DNA from: Pseudomonadota bacterium
GTDB taxonomy: Bacteria > Pseudomonadota > Gammaproteobacteria > Burkholderiales > Rhodocyclaceae
NCBI GenBank assembly: GCA_018241695.1
Contig: JAFEDH010000004.1
Span: 186,001 to 250,000, forward strand
Reading direction: 5' to 3'
DNA: 64,000 nt
The stretch's first letter is position 1; each line of letters starts with the position of its first letter. Of this stretch, positions 7,585-17,232 are shown piece by piece. The notes beneath the pieces were generated by a model. That model saw only the letters and a list, made by a program, of their open reading frames with translations. It made no database searches and was not told the origin of the DNA. The translations under genes were made by a program, and so were the position numbers.

Positions 7585-8180
7585 TCCCCGCTCCTGCCCA
7601 TTCCTGCCGCCAGCGTCATGATGCGGGCAATCTGGGCAGCGGAGCCATGAACCTCGATCGCGGTTTCGCTGCTGGCGGGAACGGTCACGATGCGTGCCGT
7701 CGTGATGCCTTTGTCCTTCAGTTCGCGCTGGCGCACGCTGGCATCGGCTTCGCTCGGCAAGCTGGCGATGAGAATCGAGAGGCTGCCTGCGGCGCCCCGG
7801 ACATCAGCCGTAATCCCCAGGGCCTTGAGTTCGGCGACCCGGGCATCCGCCGCTGCCTTGTTCTCGAAGCCGGAGAGGGTGACGTCGAAACGGGCGGGCT
7901 GGTTCAATGCGCGGGTTTCCAGTTGCGCATCGGGAACCTGGGTCTTCCAGTCCACGAGAGCCTTTTGTATCTCGGTGGATTTCAGGCCGAACAGGGCACG
8001 GCAAGCGGTGAGATCGGCACCGGGAAGGGTGACGCGCAATCGCCCGGGGTGAAGCTGGCCGGCCAGCCGCTGGGGTTCGCCCCCTGTGTCGCGTAGGCCC
8101 AGATAGCCGCGGGACCATGCCAGCACGATGACATTGATCAGGAGCAGAAGCAGGAAGGCGATGCGCCAGGGGTGGGTCAT
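7569..8180 (-). CDS. SPOR-domain membrane protein
   Basis: A 203-residue bitopic protein with a single N-terminal transmembrane helix (about residues 7-23) and a mainly periplasmic remainder. Residues about 90-135 (RFDVTLSGFENKAAADARVAELKALGI) match the SPOR fold, which binds denuded glycan at the septum; this suggests an envelope or division role. It sits between coaX and coaE, 13 bases downstream of coaX and overlapping coaE. The exact partner is unknown, and the family assignment is from pattern only. Confidence 0.75.
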   Translation of the reverse strand: MTHPWRIAFLLLLLINVIVLAWSRGYLGLRDTGGEPQRLAGQLHPGRLRVTLPGADLTACRALFGLKSTEIQKALVDWKTQVPDAQLETRALNQPARFDVTLSGFENKAAADARVAELKALGITADVRGAAGSLSILIASLPSEADASVRQRELKDKGITTARIVTVPASSETAIEVHGSAAQIARIMTLAAGMGRSGECGSK

Positions 8181-8193
8181 GGCTTGTGCGTGT

Positions 8194-8922
8194 CTAGGGG
8201 TTGTTCCGGGCGATACGGGCCAGGCCTTCGAGGACGAGATTTTCCACCAGCATACCGTGAAGCGAGCTGTGGGCGATCAGATCCTGTGCGGCCCCTCCCG
8301 AGATCAGGCAGAGCGCCCGGGGGTCTTCCGCCAGGGGAGCAAACATGCGTTCCATTGCACCCAGCGTGGCGTGGAGGGCACCGCTGGCAATGGCGTCCGT
8401 GGTATTGCGCGGCAGGGCCTGGTAAAGACCGGGCCGATGGGGGAGTTGCGCGGTGTTCCGGGCCAGGGCACGGTGCATCAGGGAGAGGCCGGGCAGAATC
8501 AGGCCGCCACAAAACCGGCCGGAGGCATCGAGGTGGTCGATGGTGGTGGCAGTGCCGGCATTGACCACCAGACAGGGGCCGGTGTGCAGTGCCCGGGCCC
8601 CGATCAGGGCGGCCCAGCGATCGGCACCGAGTTGTTCCGGTACTTCATAACCATTGCGGACTCCCGCCTGGGTGGTATGGGCAGCGTTCCATTGCACCGG
8701 CTGCCGCAGACTGGCGGCAACGGCGGCGGCGACAGCCTCTCCCGATACGTTGCAGCCGATGATCCGTTGCGGCTTCAAGCCTGCGGGCAGGGTATCACCC
8801 AGATGCGCGGCATCGGCGGTGGCCAGCGCTCCCTGGGCAAGCCAGCGGGGGGCGTGCTCTGCATCTTCGTGGATCAGCCCCCACTTGATGCGGGTGTTGC
8901 CGCAATCGATGCACAGGATCAT
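8194..8922 (-). CDS. coaX: Type III pantothenate kinase
   Basis: A 242-residue ASKHA-fold kinase for the first step of CoA synthesis. It shows DCGNTRIKW (residues 6-14), GADRWAALIGA, NAGTATTID and GGLILPG, the standard motif order of CoaX. Unlike CoaA, type III kinases are not feedback-inhibited by CoA. The start overlaps the birA stop by 4 bases (ATGA), so biotin ligase and pantothenate kinase are translated in series, a pairing common in betaproteobacteria. Confidence 0.95.
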   Translation of the reverse strand: MILCIDCGNTRIKWGLIHEDAEHAPRWLAQGALATADAAHLGDTLPAGLKPQRIIGCNVSGEAVAAAVAASLRQPVQWNAAHTTQAGVRNGYEVPEQLGADRWAALIGARALHTGPCLVVNAGTATTIDHLDASGRFCGGLILPGLSLMHRALARNTAQLPHRPGLYQALPRNTTDAIASGALHATLGAMERMFAPLAEDPRALCLISGGAAQDLIAHSSLHGMLVENLVLEGLARIARNNP

Positions 8923-9692
8923 GGTTCCTCCGCGCGGCGCAGGCTCACTTCTCCGCCGACGATGCGACGGAGCCCTGCTGCTGTTTCCAGCAGCAGGGCT
9001 CCGTCGGTATCCACGCCCTGGCAGCGCCCGCGGACGGGGTCCCGCTCGCCGTGCACGACTACGGTCTGCCCCTGCCAGGCGTGACGGGAGATCCAGGCCG
9101 GGCGCAGCAGGGCAAATCCTCCTTGCGCATAGGCATCGAGCACGCTGGCCAGTGAGGTGAGCAACGTGGCGAGGAGTATTTCACGACCGACAGGCAGTGG
9201 CAGGGCGGACGCATGCCCGGCAACCTCGGTCGGCAGGTCGGATGGCAGTCGCAGATTGAGGCCGACCCCGATCACCAGGCTGTGCGTGTCACCGGGCTGC
9301 AATTCGACGAGGATGCCGGCAAGCTTGCGGCCGTCGAGCAGAACGTCATTGGGCCATTTCAATCCCAGTCCGGCGATACCCAGGGATTCCAGTGCCTTGA
9401 CCAGCGCCAGGCCGACTGCAAGCGAGACACCCGCCGGTGCGTCGGAGGCGGGTGGAAAGCGCCAGAGCAGGGAGAAGGTGAGGCTGTCTTCCGGTGCCGA
9501 GTACCAGGTTCGGCCGCGCCGGCCACGACCGGCGGTCTGTTGCCCGGCGACCAGCAAGGTGCCCGAGGGTGCGCCGGCACAGGCCCGGGCGAGCATCCGG
9601 GAATTGGTGGAGTCGCAGCTGTCGACGGCATCGGCATCGAAGCGGCAGGCGGCCGGTCCCAGGGCGGCGACGAGGGTGGGCAGATCGAACAT
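8919..9692 (-). CDS. birA: Biotin-[acetyl-CoA-carboxylase] ligase, without DNA-binding domain
   Basis: A 257-residue group I biotin protein ligase. GRGRRGR (55-61) is the adenylate-binding loop and KWPNDV (112-117) holds the catalytic lysine. There is no N-terminal helix-turn-helix, so it is an enzyme only and not a bio repressor as in E. coli. The substrate, AccB, is encoded at 16162-16629. The start at 9692 (MFDLP) is preferred; the longer frame would run toward the divergent apaH gene. Its stop overlaps the coaX start. Confidence 0.94.
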   Translation of the reverse strand: MFDLPTLVAALGPAACRFDADAVDSCDSTNSRMLARACAGAPSGTLLVAGQQTAGRGRRGRTWYSAPEDSLTFSLLWRFPPASDAPAGVSLAVGLALVKALESLGIAGLGLKWPNDVLLDGRKLAGILVELQPGDTHSLVIGVGLNLRLPSDLPTEVAGHASALPLPVGREILLATLLTSLASVLDAYAQGGFALLRPAWISRHAWQGQTVVVHGERDPVRGRCQGVDTDGALLLETAAGLRRIVGGEVSLRRAEEP

Positions 9693-9780
9693 GCGCGGAT
9701 TATCGCCGCATCTGGCGGTGGTTGTGTCCGGCCTGGTTTCGCCGGCGGCGCACGGCACCCCGGGGTAGACTGCGAAGGCT

Positions 9781-10608
9781 ATGGCGACTTATGCGATTGG
9801 CGATCTGCAGGGATGCTTCGACCCCCTGCAGGAATTGCTGGAAATGGTGGACTTCGATCCTGCCCGCGACCGGCTCTGGTTCGTCGGCGATCTGGTCAAT
9901 CGCGGTCCTCAATCCCTGGAGGTGCTGCGCTTCGTACATGCGCTCGGCGACCGGGCGGTGGTGGTGCTGGGCAATCATGATCTGCATCTGGTCATGCAGG
10001 CGGAAGGCTATGGCCGTAGCAATCGTGACGATACCTTGCAGCCGGTGCTCGATGCGCCCGACCGGGAATTGCTGCTGGCCTGGCTGCGCAGCCGCCCCCT
10101 GTTTTATCGTGAGGGGGAGTTCGCAATGGTGCATGCGGGATTGCTGCCGCAATGGACAGCGGACCGGGCGCAGGCGCTGTCCGATGAGGTGAGTGCCGCT
10201 CTGCAAGACAGCCGGTTCCGTGACTTTCTTGCCCGGATGTGGGGCTCTCAGCCGGCGGCATGGTCCGATGCATTGTCCGGATGGGATCGCCTGCGGGTGA
10301 TCGTGAATGCGATGACCCGGATGCGCTATTGCGACCGTGACGGCGCCATGGATTTCCGCTTCAAGGGTCCACCTGCCGAGGCCCCTGCCGGCTGCCTGCC
10401 CTGGTTCGATGTGCCCGGCCGGGCCAGCACCGGCATCACGCTGATTTGTGGTCATTGGTCCGCGCTCGGCCTGCGCTTGCAGGGGGGATTGCTCGCGCTG
10501 GATACCGGCTGCCTGTGGGGCGGGTCGCTCACGGCGGTGCGCCTGGAAGACAGAAGTTTGTTCCAGTTGCCCTGCCCCCGCCAGGTGGCACCTTCCGGCT
10601 GGGACTGA
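9781..10608 (+). CDS. apaH: Symmetrical bis(5'-nucleosyl)-tetraphosphatase
   Basis: A 275-residue metallophosphatase with GDLQGC (7-12), GDLVNRGP (36-43), GNHD (64-67) and HAG, the PPP-family metal-binding motifs of ApaH. It hydrolyses Ap4A to two ADP and can remove Np4 caps from RNA. It is divergent from birA, with 88 bases between the two starts, and converges with plsC. Confidence 0.95.
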   Translation: MATYAIGDLQGCFDPLQELLEMVDFDPARDRLWFVGDLVNRGPQSLEVLRFVHALGDRAVVVLGNHDLHLVMQAEGYGRSNRDDTLQPVLDAPDRELLLAWLRSRPLFYREGEFAMVHAGLLPQWTADRAQALSDEVSAALQDSRFRDFLARMWGSQPAAWSDALSGWDRLRVIVNAMTRMRYCDRDGAMDFRFKGPPAEAPAGCLPWFDVPGRASTGITLICGHWSALGLRLQGGLLALDTGCLWGGSLTAVRLEDRSLFQLPCPRQVAPSGWD

Positions 10609-10617
10609 ATCCCGGGC

Positions 10618-11355
10618 CTATCCTCCGGACGAATGCCCGAGATGGCGGGCTATGGCCCGGTGGGCATGGCTGGAAAGATGGCGGCGATCGACCTCCCGGC
10701 TTGCGATCGCGGGCAGCATGTTGACATGCACCCGGGTACGCTCGACCGAGACGATGGACCACAGGCACCGTAGCAGGGTGATGTCGTCCACGTAGGCCGG
10801 GATCTCGCTGCGCTTGCTTTGCGCGCCCTCATAGCGCAGGGAAACCGGCTGCACATCAACACCGCTGTCGATGGCCGACTGGAACAGGGCGCTGTGGAAA
10901 GGAAGGACTCGGTCTCCCCGGGTCGTGGTGCCTTCGGGAAAGAAGGCCACCCTGTGACCCGCCTGCAGATATCCGGTCAGATGCGCTCTGGCTTTCTGTG
11001 CCGCACTCCGGCTGCCACGCTCCAGAAAGAGGGTGCCGGAATGACGACACAGCCAGCCGATCAGTGGCCAGCGGCGGATATCATCCTTGGCGACAAAGGT
11101 GGCGGGCAGTGCCGCATTGATGGCGAGGATGTCGATGAAGGAAATATGGTTCGCCACCACCAGCCCGCCCTGCCCGGCGGCCCCCCGGACTTTCAGGTCG
11201 ATGCCGAGCTGGTGCAGCAACCGCAGCGACCAGCGCTGCTTGAGGGCGCTACGCCGTTCTTCGCCGCAGAATGGGTAGACCAGAGAGACGGTCAGCACAC
11301 CTTCCAGCAGGTGCAGGGCGGCCCGTATCAGCCGACAGACCGCCCGGCACCTCAA
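10618..11355 (-). CDS. 1-acyl-sn-glycerol-3-phosphate acyltransferase (PlsC family)
   Basis: A 245-residue membrane-associated acyltransferase. Motif I is NHISFID (69-75, the NHX4D catalytic pair), motif III is FPEGTT (139-144), and motif IV is VQPVSLRYEG. It probably transfers an acyl group to lysophosphatidic acid in phospholipid synthesis, though lyso-ornithine lipid or other acceptors are possible. The frame begins with TTG that overlaps the stop of the upstream lipoprotein gene (TTGA); a GTG at codon 20 is the alternative. Confidence 0.85.
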   Translation of the reverse strand: MRCRAVCRLIRAALHLLEGVLTVSLVYPFCGEERRSALKQRWSLRLLHQLGIDLKVRGAAGQGGLVVANHISFIDILAINAALPATFVAKDDIRRWPLIGWLCRHSGTLFLERGSRSAAQKARAHLTGYLQAGHRVAFFPEGTTTRGDRVLPFHSALFQSAIDSGVDVQPVSLRYEGAQSKRSEIPAYVDDITLLRCLWSIVSVERTRVHVNMLPAIASREVDRRHLSSHAHRAIARHLGHSSGG

Positions 11356-11810
11356 TGGGAGACGCGGGTGGTGCCGCCACCGGACAGGACACGCACACGG
11401 TCGCCGGGACGGAAGGCTTCATCGGCGGCCTGGGTGATCGCGATCATGTTGCCGTTATCAAGCTTGACCGTGATTTCCACGCCGTCTTCGCGGGTGACGC
11501 CCTGTTCGATGGCCGAACCGGCAAGTCCCCCGGCGACGGCGCCCAGCACGGCGCCGACGGTGGAGCCTTTGCCCTGGCCGACATTGGAACCGGCCAGACC
11601 ACCGACGATGGCGCCCGCGCCCGCGCCGATGGCGGACTGGGTGCCGGCGATCTTGACCGGACGCACGTCCTGTACCACACCCATGCGCACGATCATTTCG
11701 TGCTGGGCCTGGCCGCGCTCATAAACCCCGGCGGATTTGCTGGTGGCGCAGCCACCCACGGCGAGGGCGAGGGTAGCGATGACGACGAGGGAAAAACTAT
11801 TTTTGTTCAT
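11352..11810 (-). CDS. Glycine-zipper outer-membrane lipoprotein (SlyB/Pcp type)
   Basis: A 152-residue lipoprotein. The signal peptide ends in the lipobox AVGGC (Cys21). The middle carries a glycine-zipper (GAGAGAIVGGLAGSNVG and GAVLGAVAGGLAGSAIE, about residues 62-100), and the C-terminus has a small beta-rich domain. This is the layout of SlyB/PcpA outer-membrane lipoproteins, which help keep the outer membrane intact. It is followed directly, with overlap, by plsC. Confidence 0.85.
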   Translation of the reverse strand: MNKNSFSLVVIATLALAVGGCATSKSAGVYERGQAQHEMIVRMGVVQDVRPVKIAGTQSAIGAGAGAIVGGLAGSNVGQGKGSTVGAVLGAVAGGLAGSAIEQGVTREDGVEITVKLDNGNMIAITQAADEAFRPGDRVRVLSGGGTTRVSH

Positions 11811-11824
11811 GACGACTCCTTTGC

Positions 11825-12760
11825 TTACCAGAGAGGTTGGCCAAAAGCGGCCTGGTAACGGGTGGCGATTTCATCCCGCGCGGGTTTATGGTTCTGTCCG
11901 CCGCGGTGTGCGATCTTGATCGACCCCATGAGCGATGCGAGACAGCCCGATTTGTGCCAGTCCCAGCCCCGGGCGATACCGTACAGCAAGCCGGCCCGAT
12001 AGGCATCGCCACATCCTGTCGGATCCGACAGACGCTCCGGTTCGACACTGGGGATGTGAATGCGTTCCCCGCCGGCATGGATGTGGGAACCGCTTCCTCC
12101 CAGAGTCACGACCAGGGCTTCGACTTCCCGTGCCATCGCCTCGAGAGACAGCCCGGTGCGATCCATGATCAGCCGGGCTTCATAGTCGTTCACCGTGCAG
12201 TAGTCAGCCAGATGGAGAAATTCCCGCAGGTCGTCCCCGGAGAACATGGGTAGACCCTGTCCCGGATCGAAGATGAAGGGAATCCCGGCTGCATGGAATT
12301 CGCGGGCATGTTGCAGCATGCCTTCCCGACCGTCGGGCGCGACGATGCCGAGAGTAATCCCGCGGGCGTCGGCGATGTGGTTTTCGTGGGAGAAATTCAT
12401 CGCCCCCGGATGAAAGGCGGTGATCTGGTTGTCATCCAGATCGGTGGTGATGAAGGCCTGGGCGGTATAGGTACCGGGGATTTCGCGGACATGGGCGGGA
12501 TCAAGGCCGAGTTGTTCAAGACGGTACCGGTAGGGCGCATGGTCGTCGCCGACCGCCGCCATGATCATGGGGTCGTCACCCAGCAGGCGCAGGCTGTAGG
12601 CAATGTTGCCGGCACAGCCGCCAAACTCGCGCCGCATGTCGGGCACCAGGAAGGAAACATTGAGGATGTGAATCTGGTCCGGCAGGATGTGATTCTTGAA
12701 GCGATCATGGAAAACCATGATGTTGTCGTAAGCGACCGAGCCGCAGATCAGGGTTTTCAT
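11825..12760 (-). CDS. PfkB-family carbohydrate/adenosine kinase
   Basis: A 311-residue ribokinase-fold kinase. The N-terminal region has GGCAGNIAYSLRLLG (47-61), the substrate-lid and binding region, and the C-terminal signature is DPTGCGDAYRAGLL with catalytic Asp252. Genes of this type next to prmA in betaproteobacteria are usually annotated adenosine kinase or carbohydrate kinase; the substrate cannot be decided from sequence alone. It follows the zinc-ribbon gene by 9 bases, at the end of the aroQ-accBC-prmA block. Confidence 0.82.
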   Translation of the reverse strand: MKTLICGSVAYDNIMVFHDRFKNHILPDQIHILNVSFLVPDMRREFGGCAGNIAYSLRLLGDDPMIMAAVGDDHAPYRYRLEQLGLDPAHVREIPGTYTAQAFITTDLDDNQITAFHPGAMNFSHENHIADARGITLGIVAPDGREGMLQHAREFHAAGIPFIFDPGQGLPMFSGDDLREFLHLADYCTVNDYEARLIMDRTGLSLEAMAREVEALVVTLGGSGSHIHAGGERIHIPSVEPERLSDPTGCGDAYRAGLLYGIARGWDWHKSGCLASLMGSIKIAHRGGQNHKPARDEIATRYQAAFGQPLW

Positions 12761-12769
12761 GGACAGGGT

Positions 12770-13900
12770 TCAGGGGTAGTAGAGATAGAGCCGGTATCCG
12801 GCGGCGGCAAGAGGGCTGGCATCGAGTTCCAGCCGCAGCGGCTGGTCGGCCCGTGCCGCAAAACCACGCAGGGGATCGGTGCCCCGGGGCAGATATTCGG
12901 CAGGTTTGAGGCTGCGTACCAGCAAAGGCTTGTCGGTCATGTCGGTGAGCGTGATTTCCAGCAGCGGATATTCCTGCGCGAAGGGTGCCCGGTTGCGCAG
13001 GGTTGCACTGAGGCTCAGGTGGCCCGGCTGCGAAGGATCAGGGTGCAGGTCGGAGGCTTCTATGGACAGCAGATCGGGCTTGCGTGGCAGAGGGATGGCG
13101 CAGCCAAGCGGTTTGCACGCCGCTTCCAGCATCGGCTTGAGGCGGGGTGCCAGTACCGCGATTTCGGTCCGGTAGAGAAATGTCATCTGGAGCAGCAGGC
13201 AGATGAGACTGCATGTGGTGCCGATGATCCATCCCCAGGGACGTGTTTTCGTCCGCCGGTGCAGGGATGGATCGAAGGGCGGCGGAATGAATGGACGAAT
13301 GATGCCAGCCGGCTCCTCGACGGGGTCGGCCGGCAGGGTGGTTAATACCGAATCACCGGCTGCGGCAGGCAGGGAGGGTACCTCGTCGACAGGTTCTTCC
13401 GGAGCGGGAGCCTCGTCCGGAACGGCATCTACGATTGCCGTGTCGGCAGCCAAGGCCGGTGCGACGTCATCCGTGTCGATTACTGGTACAGGGTCAGGCT
13501 CAACGCTATGGGGTAGCTCGGGTGCCGGAAATGGAATGGGGGGCGCCGAGGTATCGAAATCAACCGTGCGGGTGGATGCGGCATCCTCGTCAATCAGGAA
13601 ATCGATGGATTCGACGAAGACCGGTACGGGCGGGGTGTTCTCTGGAGGGGGTGGATCGAAGCGGGGCGGCGCTACAGCAGGTGAGGGGATGGGGGCGGGC
13701 TGGGTGTGTTCGAAGGGTTGCGCTGCGGAGATCTGCTGGTCGGCTGTTGTGGGCTGCACCGGCAGATTCTCGACCAGGGACTCGAGGGCGTTGAACACGA
13801 TATCGCATTCGCCGCAGCGCACCTTGCCGTGGCGTGCCTTGAGCTGCTCCGGGGTGACGCGGAACGTGGTGGCACAATCGGGGCAACGGGTGAGCATCAT
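12770..13900 (-). CDS. MJ0042-type zinc-ribbon membrane protein with DUF3426
   Basis: A 376-residue protein. The N-terminus is a zinc ribbon (C6, C9, C29, C32; MLTRCPDCATTFRVT), followed by a long proline/acidic low-complexity linker (about 60-225), one transmembrane helix (around 228-250) and a C-terminal DUF3426 domain with beta-strand character. Cytoplasmic zinc ribbon and periplasmic domain are inferred. Function is unknown; the family recurs beside prmA in betaproteobacteria. The start ATG at 13900 overlaps the prmA stop (ATGA). Confidence 0.82.
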   Translation of the reverse strand: MMLTRCPDCATTFRVTPEQLKARHGKVRCGECDIVFNALESLVENLPVQPTTADQQISAAQPFEHTQPAPIPSPAVAPPRFDPPPPENTPPVPVFVESIDFLIDEDAASTRTVDFDTSAPPIPFPAPELPHSVEPDPVPVIDTDDVAPALAADTAIVDAVPDEAPAPEEPVDEVPSLPAAAGDSVLTTLPADPVEEPAGIIRPFIPPPFDPSLHRRTKTRPWGWIIGTTCSLICLLLQMTFLYRTEIAVLAPRLKPMLEAACKPLGCAIPLPRKPDLLSIEASDLHPDPSQPGHLSLSATLRNRAPFAQEYPLLEITLTDMTDKPLLVRSLKPAEYLPRGTDPLRGFAARADQPLRLELDASPLAAAGYRLYLYYP

Positions 13901-14781
13901 TGCCGCCGGCCCTCCAGGCGACACCAGCCATCGTGATGGTCGCCGATGCGGAGCGTGATGAAGGGAGCGTAGGCTTCAATCACCTGACCGGCCTGGGGTT
14001 CCAGCACGCCCGACAGGGCGATCCGGCCGCCGGGCGCGATGCGTCGGGTCAGCAGGGGCGCCAGCACACATAGCGGGTTGGTGAGTATGTTGGCCACGAC
14101 AATGTCGAAGGACTCCTCCAGCGTTTGCCGGCTATGACGCAGTTCGAGGGTTACACCGTTTTGGGCGGCATTGCGGTCCGCTGCCGCGAGCGCCTTTTCG
14201 TCAATGTCCACTCCCAGGGTCGGGCCGGCACCTAGCTTGCGCGCGGCAATGGCGAGAATTCCGGAACCGCAGCCGTAATCGAGCACGGAAAGCCCCCGCG
14301 CCACGTTGTCGCACAGCCATTGCAGACATAAAAAAGTGGTCGGGTGGGAGCCGGTGCCAAAAGCCAGGCCCGGATCCAGTGCGATATTGATGGCATCGGG
14401 ATCGGGCGCCTGGTGCCACGAGGGAACGATCCACAACCGGTCGTTGATCCGGATCGGCTCGAACTGGGACTGGGTCAGCTGTACCCAGTTCTGTTCTTCG
14501 ATTTCTTCTTGCTGGATGTCCGGCCTCTCCAGTCCGATCTCGGCGCAGGCGGAGAGAATGCGATCGACGACATTGTCATCCGGATCGAACAGGGCCACGA
14601 CCCGGCTCTGTTCCCAGAGCGGAGTGGTGGGGCTGCCCGGCTCACCGAACTGGGGCGTTTCCGCATCGGTCCCGGCGAGTGCATCCTCGACGCTGACGGA
14701 GAGCGCGCCCCGTTCCATGAGCGCATCGGACAGGGCTTCCGCGTGCTGCGCGTCGGCAAGAACGGAGGCGCTGATCCACAT
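13897..14781 (-). CDS. prmA: Ribosomal protein L11 methyltransferase
   Basis: A 294-residue class I SAM methyltransferase that trimethylates ribosomal protein L11. Visible motifs are DPGLAFGTGSHPTT (PrmA signature), LDYGCGSGILAIAA (SAM motif I) and VVANILTNPL (motif IV). The start at 14781 (MWISASV) matches the family; a longer frame upstream reaches into accC and lacks conservation. It lies 25 bases after accC and overlaps the zinc-ribbon gene. Confidence 0.95.
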   Translation of the reverse strand: MWISASVLADAQHAEALSDALMERGALSVSVEDALAGTDAETPQFGEPGSPTTPLWEQSRVVALFDPDDNVVDRILSACAEIGLERPDIQQEEIEEQNWVQLTQSQFEPIRINDRLWIVPSWHQAPDPDAINIALDPGLAFGTGSHPTTFLCLQWLCDNVARGLSVLDYGCGSGILAIAARKLGAGPTLGVDIDEKALAAADRNAAQNGVTLELRHSRQTLEESFDIVVANILTNPLCVLAPLLTRRIAPGGRIALSGVLEPQAGQVIEAYAPFITLRIGDHHDGWCRLEGRRQ

Positions 14782-14806
14782 GGCCGGCGACAGGGCGGGT
14801 GCGGGG

Positions 14807-16162
14807 CTATTTGCCCTTTGCCGCGAGCTTTTCTTCCAGATAGTGAATGCTGGTGCCACCCTGGATGAAGCGCTCGTCCAGCATCAGTTCCTGATGCAGC
14901 GGAATGTTGGTCTTGATGCCGCCCACCATCATTTCGGACAGGGCGATACGCATGCGACGGATAGCCTGTTCGCGGGTGTCGCCGGTTGTGATGAGCTTGC
15001 CGATCATCGAATCGTAATTGGGCGGCACCATGTAACCGGCATAGGCATGGGAATCAACCCGTACTCCGGGGCCACCGGGGGTATGCCAGGTATCGATGCG
15101 TCCGGGTGACGGCGTGAACTTGAAGGGATCCTCGGCATTGATGCGACACTCCACCGCATGCCCTTTGAGTTCGATGTCGCGCTGCTTGAACCAGAGCTTT
15201 TCACCGGCGGCGATGCGGATCTGTGCCTGGACGATATCGATACCGGTGACCTGCTCGGTCACGGGGTGTTCCACCTGGACGCGGGTGTTCATTTCGATGA
15301 AATAGAACTCACCGTTTTCATAGAGGAACTCGAAGGTGCCGGCACCCCGGTAGCCGATGCGGCGGCAGGCGGCGGCGCAGGAGTCACCCACCTTGGTGAT
15401 CAGGCGGCGATTGATGCCGGGCGCGGGGGCTTCTTCGATCACCTTCTGGTGACGGCGCTGCATGGAGCAGTCGCGCTCGCCCAGATAGACGGCATTCCCG
15501 TGCTGGTCGGCAAGAATTTGGATTTCCACATGGCGCGGGTTTTCCAGGAACTTTTCCATATATACCGTGGGATTGCCGAAAGCCGCGCCTGCTTCGGTGC
15601 GGGTCATGTTGACCGCGTTGATCAGGGCAGCTTCGGTATGGACCACGCGCATGCCGCGCCCACCACCACCACCCGCCGCCTTGATGATGACGGGATAGCC
15701 AATGGCACGGGCGGTTTTGATGATTTCCTTGGGATCTTCCGGTAACGCCCCGTCGGAGCCGGGCACGCAGGGTACGCCCGCCTCCTTCATGGCATTTTTG
15801 GCGCTGACCTTGTCTCCCATCAGATTGATGGTTTCGGCACGGGGGCCGATGAAAACAAAACCGGATTTCTCCACGCGCTCGGCAAAGCCGGCGTTTTCCG
15901 AAAGAAAGCCATAGCCGGGATGGATGGCCTCGGAATCGGTGACTTCCGCAGCCGAGATGATGGCGGGGATATTGAGATAGCTTTGGCCGGAAGGTGGCGG
16001 ACCAATGCAGACCGATTCGTCGGCCAGCTTGACGTACTTGGCCTCCGTGTCGGCGGTGGAATGCACGGCGACAGTACGGATACCCAGCTCACGGCAGGCA
16101 CGCAGCACGCGCAGCGCGATCTCTCCCCGGTTGGCGATGAGAATCTTGCCGAACATGGCCAT
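14807..16162 (-). CDS. accC: Acetyl-CoA carboxylase, biotin carboxylase subunit
   Basis: A 451-residue ATP-grasp enzyme that carboxylates biotin on AccB in the first step of fatty acid synthesis. Seen: the N-terminal [14 protein letters not shown], the glycine-rich ATP loop [13 protein letters not shown], the catalytic [14 protein letters not shown] and the RINAEDP segment. The ATG shares one base with the accB stop (TGATG); a second ATG two codons on (16156) is an equally good start. Confidence 0.97.
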   Translation of the reverse strand: MAMFGKILIANRGEIALRVLRACRELGIRTVAVHSTADTEAKYVKLADESVCIGPPPSGQSYLNIPAIISAAEVTDSEAIHPGYGFLSENAGFAERVEKSGFVFIGPRAETINLMGDKVSAKNAMKEAGVPCVPGSDGALPEDPKEIIKTARAIGYPVIIKAAGGGGGRGMRVVHTEAALINAVNMTRTEAGAAFGNPTVYMEKFLENPRHVEIQILADQHGNAVYLGERDCSMQRRHQKVIEEAPAPGINRRLITKVGDSCAAACRRIGYRGAGTFEFLYENGEFYFIEMNTRVQVEHPVTEQVTGIDIVQAQIRIAAGEKLWFKQRDIELKGHAVECRINAEDPFKFTPSPGRIDTWHTPGGPGVRVDSHAYAGYMVPPNYDSMIGKLITTGDTREQAIRRMRIALSEMMVGGIKTNIPLHQELMLDERFIQGGTSIHYLEEKLAAKGK

Positions 16163-16629
16163 CAGCCGATCACGAACAAGGGTTGGCCGAATTCCACCGG
16201 CTGGCCGTTCTCCACCAGAACCGCCTTCACGGTACCGGCGACTTCGGCCTCGATTTCGTTCATCAGCTTCATGGCTTCCAGAATGCAGAGCGTGTCGCCT
16301 GTCTTCACGGGCTGTCCTACGTCGACGAAGGGTGCCGCGCCCGGGCTGCCGGAACGGTAGAAGGTGCCCACCATGGGAGCGGTTACCAGCGTGCCTTCCG
16401 GCAGCCCGGAGGGTGTGGCCGGCATGCTTGCGGGAGCGACAGGGGCGCTGGACGGAGTCGGGATCGGGGGCGCGATGGCCGATACTGGTGCTCCCAGTGT
16501 CACGGTGGTGGCCGCGGCTACGAGATGCTTGGCGATCCGAATCTTTTCTTCACCTTCGCTGATTTCCAGTTCTGAAATACCGGAATTCTGGACAAGGTCG
16601 ATCAGGGTTTTGAGTTTTCTGAGATCCAT
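16162..16629 (-). CDS. accB: Biotin carboxyl carrier protein of acetyl-CoA carboxylase
   Basis: A 155-residue carrier protein. The N-terminus ([18 protein letters not shown]) is typical of AccB. A proline/alanine linker (about 50-78) leads to the biotinyl domain with EAMKLMNE, where Lys121 is biotinylated by BirA (gene at 8919-9692). It forms a pair with accC and is 57 bases downstream of aroQ. Confidence 0.97.
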   Translation of the reverse strand: MDLRKLKTLIDLVQNSGISELEISEGEEKIRIAKHLVAAATTVTLGAPVSAIAPPIPTPSSAPVAPASMPATPSGLPEGTLVTAPMVGTFYRSGSPGAAPFVDVGQPVKTGDTLCILEAMKLMNEIEAEVAGTVKAVLVENGQPVEFGQPLFVIG

Positions 16630-16686
16630 GGGGGGAAGGCTCCTGCTAGAGGGGGCCGTGCCTGTGGGTGGCGCGGCGGATCGGAT

Positions 16687-17184
16687 TTAAGGGCGGGCCG
16701 GGCGCAAGCGGTCGAGGATGGCTTCAAGCGCCAGCAGGTATCCCTGTGCACCCAGGCCGCAAACCACGCCCATAGCTCCGGCGGAAAAGTGCGAGTGATG
16801 ACGGAAGGATTCCCGGGCGTGGATGTTGGAAAGATGTACCTCGATGTAAGGAATCCGGACCGCCTTGAGTGCGTCCGGAATGGCAATGCTGGTGTGGCTG
16901 TAGGCACCCGGGTTGATGATGATGAAAGTAACGTCTTCGGCCAGGGCTGACTGTATCCGGTCCACCAGTTCACCTTCATGGTTGCTCTGGTAGCTTTCGA
17001 GCCGCACCCCGAGTGCTTTGGCACGATTTTCCATTGCCCGATGAATGTCCGCCAATGTCGTATGGCCATAAATTTCGGGCTCCCGACTCCCCAGCATGTT
17101 GAGGTTCGGTCCTTGCAGCACCAGGACACATTGAGAGCCCACGGGAGAATTTTTTGACTTTTGGCCACGTGTTGGCTTCATCAT
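16687..17184 (-). CDS. aroQ: 3-dehydroquinate dehydratase, type II
   Basis: A 165-residue type II dehydroquinase of the shikimate pathway. Motifs are [18 protein letters not shown] with the catalytic Tyr, [23 protein letters not shown] and [17 protein letters not shown] with the catalytic His. An N-terminal extension of about 18 residues precedes the conserved start. It stands between a TlpA-like gene and accB, a usual beta-proteobacterial order. Confidence 0.96.
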   Translation of the reverse strand: MMKPTRGQKSKNSPVGSQCVLVLQGPNLNMLGSREPEIYGHTTLADIHRAMENRAKALGVRLESYQSNHEGELVDRIQSALAEDVTFIIINPGAYSHTSIAIPDALKAVRIPYIEVHLSNIHARESFRHHSHFSAGAMGVVCGLGAQGYLLALEAILDRLRPARP

Positions 17185-17232
17185 GGCCGCAAGTTTGCCG
17201 CAGTTGAGGGTATTTTGTCTAGGGAGTGGGGG